Shown here: one piece after another, positions 60,379 to 64,000 of the stretch
Layout of the letters: every line of letters starts with the position of its first letter
How positions within the stretch are numbered: the stretch's first letter is position 1
Assembly (NCBI GenBank): GCA_025055455.1
Contig: JANWXD010000010.1
Location: forward strand, 1 to 64,000
Length of the DNA: 64,000 bases
Origin: Bryobacteraceae bacterium
GTDB lineage: Bacteria > Acidobacteriota > Terriglobia > Bryobacterales > Bryobacteraceae
Direction: 5' to 3'
Made by a program: the position numbers and the translations under genes
Notes under the pieces: generated by a model
What the model saw: only the letters and a program-made list of their open reading frames with translations
Told to the model about the DNA's origin: nothing
Databases searched by the model: none

Positions 60379-61158
60379 ATGCAAGACACGCCGTTTGTCA
60401 TTGCCGGGCGGCAATTTCGGTCTCGCCTCATCGTCGGGACCGGCAAGTACCGAAGCTATCAGGAGATGGCGCGCTGCCACGAGGCTTCTGGCGCCGAGAT
60501 GGTCACGGTGGCGGTGCGGCGCGTCAACTTGACCGATCGCTCCAAGGAGTCGCTACTCGACTACATTGACCGTTCCCAGTACTTCATCCTGCCGAATACG
60601 GCGGGCTGCTACACGGCCGAGGAAGCGATCCGCACGGCGCGCCTGGCCCGCGAGGTGGGCCTGTCGAACTGGATCAAGCTCGAGGTGATCGGCGACGAAA
60701 AAACCCTCTTTCCGGACAACGAGGGGCTTCTCGAGGCCACGCGCGTGCTGGTCAAGGAGGGCTTTGTCGTCTTGCCGTACACCAACGACGACTTGGTCTT
60801 CGCACGAAAGCTGATCGACGCCGGGGCCGCCGCGGTGATGCCTCTCGCGGCGCCCATTGGCTCGGGCATGGGGGTGCAAAATCCGGCGAATCTGCGCATT
60901 CTCAGGGAGATGATCACCGAGGTGCCGCTGATCGTGGATGCCGGAGTCGGCACGGCTTCCGACGCCACCATCGCCATGGAGCTCGGCGCGGATGGCGTGT
61001 TGATGAATACCGCCATCGCCTGCGCCGACGAGCCGGTGCTCATGGCACGGGCGATGAAGCTGGCGGTGGAGGCGGGGCGGCTGGCTTACCTGGCGGGACG
61101 CATTCCGAAAAAACTTTACGCCTCGGCGAGCAGCCCGCTCGAGGGAGTTGTCCGGTAG
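60379..61158 (+). CDS. thiG: thiazole synthase
   Basis: Forms the thiazole phosphate of thiamine from deoxyxylulose 5-phosphate, dehydroglycine and ThiS-thiocarboxylate. 259 residues. Features: [16 protein letters not shown], the Schiff-base Lys region [19 protein letters not shown] in part, [31 protein letters not shown] and [20 protein letters not shown] in part. No thiS, thiF or thiC gene is nearby and no TPP riboswitch is visible upstream. TACAAT ends 8 nt before the ATG. Confidence 0.95.
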   Translation: MQDTPFVIAGRQFRSRLIVGTGKYRSYQEMARCHEASGAEMVTVAVRRVNLTDRSKESLLDYIDRSQYFILPNTAGCYTAEEAIRTARLAREVGLSNWIKLEVIGDEKTLFPDNEGLLEATRVLVKEGFVVLPYTNDDLVFARKLIDAGAAAVMPLAAPIGSGMGVQNPANLRILREMITEVPLIVDAGVGTASDATIAMELGADGVLMNTAIACADEPVLMARAMKLAVEAGRLAYLAGRIPKKLYASASSPLEGVVR

Positions 61159-61165
61159 AAGACCC

Positions 61166-61201
61166 AAAAAGGGACGGGCGGCACACAGGCAGCCCGTCCC
61201 T
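61166..61201 (-). terminator. Rho-independent terminator of the second TonB-dependent receptor
   Basis: On the minus strand a perfect 10-bp stem AGGGACGGGC/GCCCGTCCCT with a 12-nt loop is followed directly by TTTTGGG. It begins 11 nt after the receptor stop. It also separates the receptor from the convergent thiG gene. Confidence 0.8.
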
Positions 61202-61212
61202 GTGACCTCCGA

Positions 61213-64000
<2,788 letters not shown>

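Overview
The window is a high-GC piece of a Gram-negative bacterial chromosome, most likely an acidobacterium of the Bryobacterales/Solibacter group. This rests on gene content: giant Oar-type TonB-dependent receptors with N-terminal carboxypeptidase-regulatory domains, paired FG-GAP/ASPIC-UnbV secreted proteins, a protein of the Solibacter-type TIGR03437 kind, a VPS10/Asp-box protein, and LpxC plus a complete Tol-Pal system showing an outer membrane. The assignment is an inference; there is no rRNA in the window.

Layout. 1-7100 (minus) is a carbohydrate island: two GH51-type alpha-L-arabinofuranosidases flank a TonB-dependent receptor whose sigma70-like promoter carries a LacI-family-type operator over the start site. 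7163-10614 holds two FG-GAP/ASPIC proteins facing an anaerobic sulfatase-maturase-type radical SAM enzyme; next to it is a truncated amidohydrolase. 12477-16667 is an oxidative pentose-phosphate operon (zwf-opcA-pgl) with a CapA-like gene overlapping polA. 19315-24684 carries lpxC, a CDP-alcohol phosphatidyltransferase, two small membrane proteins, an ABC exporter and a TIM-barrel epimerase. 24909-32541 is the rimP-nusA-infB-ylxP-rbfA translation cluster, opening with an attenuator-like leader hairpin and running into apbE and hemE. 32701-34963 is a small operon with a hypothetical gene and PduS-like and PduT-like microcompartment proteins. 35080-36520 is a folE plus two PTPS/QueD paralogues operon. 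36646-40200 has a TlpA thioredoxin, a GlcD-type oxidase and an octaheme nitrite reductase.

40201-42546 is a graveyard: remnants of a MacA-like adaptor and a MacB-like ATPase, both frameshifted, and a small hypothetical fragment. 42547-43143 is a coiled-coil protein built on a 33-bp tandem repeat. 43279-48431 encodes an Asp-box (VPS10-like) protein and a GH36-like alpha-galactosidase. 48507-52334 has the TIGR03437-like protein, an aldose-epimerase pseudogene, a CxxC protein and deoC. 52341-57464 is the full tol-pal operon (tolQ-tolR-tolA/tonB-tolB-pal-cpoB), with deoC at its end. The remainder holds recN, tRNA-Ile(CAU), a CPBP protease, thiG and a second, partial TonB-dependent receptor with a clear terminator.

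Two window-wide themes stand out. Many monocistronic or operon-leading genes have a TATAAT-like hexamer ending only 6-9 nt before the start codon, suggesting leaderless or nearly leaderless mRNAs. Several genes are visibly decaying (amidohydrolase, aldose epimerase, MacAB-like pair), concentrated in the accessory segments.
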